NCBI RefSeq assembly: GCF_018459925.1
Contig: NZ_CP075371.1
Coordinates: 2,852,001 to 2,916,000, forward strand
Source: Nocardioides aquaticus
Lineage (GTDB): Bacteria > Actinomycetota > Actinomycetes > Propionibacteriales > Nocardioidaceae
Direction of reading: 5' to 3'
Length of the DNA: 64,000 nt
Below are positions 62,749 to 64,000 of this stretch, in pieces. Positions within the stretch are counted from its first letter, which is position 1. Each line of letters opens with the position of its first letter. The translations under genes and the position numbers were made by a program. A model generated the notes under the pieces. It was not told the origin of the DNA. It did not search any database and saw only the letters and a list, made by a program, of their open reading frames with translations.

Positions 62749-64000
62749 CGGCAGCATCCATCGGGCTCGTCGAGCCCACGCCCGCTGACCAACGCAGCGC
62801 CCTCGAAGATGTCCTGGTCCCCTACCTGCTCGGCCTCCTCACTGACCGGCAGGCGGGACACTGCATGCGGGTCACCGAGCTCGACGAGAACCTCGCCGGC
62901 CGGCTCGTGCACCGACTGCGCACCGCGACCCTCCCAGGCACCGTGGTTTGCCTACTCGCCTCCGACCAGGACGCCGCCAGCAAAGAGGACGACGCACTTG
63001 TCAGCAGCACCCAGCTAGTCGAGCTACGCAACCGACCGGTCGAGGAGTCCTCCGGCCCGTTAATGGTCTTCGTCCCGCCTGGGTTACGAGCCAGCGCCGA
63101 AGACTCCTTCGGGGTGGCGACCTTCGAAGAGGTGGAGATCCGCGACGCCTACGCCCGGCTCCACGAAGAGTTGTTGAACCGGGTGCCCGCTGCTTTACGA
63201 GATGGCCTCGACCGTCTGCGTGAGCTGTTGAAGCAGAAAGGTGACGGCCGTGGCAACGACCAGGCTTGGGTGTTCTACGTGCTGACCATCGCCGCCAACG
63301 GTTACGAGCCCGAAGCCGCCGGCGCTGCGATCTACTGCTTCGGGCTGGTGCCCGATCTCGGCCTCTTCACCTCCGGCGAAGAGGTCGCCGACCGCGCTAG
63401 CCGTAACCGCCTCCAGGTGGACGACCTCAGCCGCACCGAGCTCGATGAACGCCAGCGGGTCCTAGGTCTCGGACTCTCCGATACCAGTTTCACAGCCAAG
63501 CTCGCCCGCTTCGCCGGTGAGATCGGTTTGGAAGACCGCAACGTCTGGACCCGGCGGATCATCACCGACCGCGCCAACCGCGACCTCACATTCGACCAGT
63601 GGCCCGCCCGCCGCCAGGAAGAGGCGCTCCTGGGCATCGACGTGCGACTCCTCGACCTCCCACACGTCGGCGACAGCGCCGAGCACCTGACGACCTACCC
63701 GGTGTTGGAGTCCCTCGCCGGGCAGCCTTACCTCGTCGCCGGTGTCAACGGTGTCAAGACACTGGTCAGCCAGATCGCCGTAGAGCCGGCTCTCACTCCG
63801 AACGATGGGCTTCTCAAGCTCCGCGTAGAGGTCGTCTCCGAAGACGGCGGCCCCACCAGCCGGGCGGTCAACGTCGCCGCTGGCGTACGGCCGAGGAGCG
63901 ATTACAAGGCCACGCTCCGCAACCTCCACAAGGCCGACCTCGACGAAGGGTGGCACTACTTAGAGGTCACCCCGGTAGCCGACGCTGATCGCAGGATCGG
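62745..64000 (+). CDS. mad8: MAD8-like ATPase-type protein, 5' part (cut by window edge)
   Basis: 418 codons are open to the window end with no stop. Begins MTAASIGLVEPTPADQRSAL. The segment LMVFVPPGLRASAEDSFGVA followed by TFEEVEI resembles the N-terminal part of DptH/HerA-like ATPases of DNA-modification defence systems; the Walker motifs would lie beyond the window. ATGA overlap with mad7. Confidence 0.65.
   Translation, partial: MTAASIGLVEPTPADQRSALEDVLVPYLLGLLTDRQAGHCMRVTELDENLAGRLVHRLRTATLPGTVVCLLASDQDAASKEDDALVSSTQLVELRNRPVEESSGPLMVFVPPGLRASAEDSFGVATFEEVEIRDAYARLHEELLNRVPAALRDGLDRLRELLKQKGDGRGNDQAWVFYVLTIAANGYEPEAAGAAIYCFGLVPDLGLFTSGEEVADRASRNRLQVDDLSRTELDERQRVLGLGLSDTSFTAKLARFAGEIGLEDRNVWTRRIITDRANRDLTFDQWPARRQEEALLGIDVRLLDLPHVGDSAEHLTTYPVLESLAGQPYLVAGVNGVKTLVSQIAVEPALTPNDGLLKLRVEVVSEDGGPTSRAVNVAAGVRPRSDYKATLRNLHKADLDEGWHYLEVTPVADADRRI

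Noticed and set aside
53321..64000. BREX type 2 (Pgl) assignment
   Set aside because: A specificity subunit is present, no PglZ phosphatase or PglY is seen, and the methylase is HsdM-like; the kinase likeness to PglW alone is not enough.

Overview
The window is high-GC DNA from an actinobacterium, most likely Nocardioidaceae (Nocardioides-like). This rests on gene order (apt-secF-secD-yajC-ruvB-ruvA-ruvC-yebC-pdxT/pdxS, a CDP-alcohol phosphatidyltransferase near a HIT protein and thrS), frequent GTG starts, ATGA/GTGA overlaps and a GAAC-N4-GTTC SOS box before ruvC. Taxonomy is inferred from this style, not from a search.

1-31,874 is chromosomal backbone. It holds the Sec accessory and Holliday-junction genes, the PLP synthase pair, phospholipid and tRNA-synthetase genes, a TetR/FprB/AurF-type redox cluster, a TetR/MFS divergent pair, a block of small envelope or stress genes, a GAF-PAS histidine kinase, a hydrolase, a VOC protein, a TM0106-type nuclease-helicase and a GPP34-family protein. 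31,875-34,546 looks looser, with secreted, SHOCT and lipoprotein genes and longer gaps.

34,547-51,587 is an integrated phage-like element of about 17 kb, bounded by a 27-bp direct repeat that is the 3' end of tRNA-Val(CAC). It carries a tyrosine integrase, an excisionase-type HTH, a putative replication initiator with four internal 9-bp iteron-like sites, an HNH-terminase fusion, portal, a protease-capsid fusion, connectors, two tandem tail-tube-like paralogues, a tail chaperone with a GGGAAAA -1 slippery site, and a tape measure gene. Tail tip, receptor-binding and lysis genes are absent: after the tape measure come a sigma-like protein, small ORFs and a reverse-strand operon. It is either a truncated prophage or a capsid-encoding satellite that needs a helper.

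51,635-52,901 returns to chromosome: a class IV aminotransferase and tRNA-Gly(GCC), tRNA-Cys(GCA) and tRNA-Val(GAC). Immediately after tRNA-Val(GAC), from about 52,910 to beyond the window end, lies a defence island: a type I-like adenine methylase, a specificity subunit, a giant NERD/pseudokinase/kinase/ATPase protein, an unknown protein split by a frameshift in a G6 run, and the start of an ATPase-type protein. From memory of family names this matches the Methylation-Associated Defence System (MADS: mad2, mad5, mad6, mad7, mad8), without mad1, mad3 and mad4 in the visible part. The junction carries GGGGAACA repeats and a CTGACCTGC motif that also occurs at the prophage att sites, which suggests both islands used related tRNA-Val integration sites.
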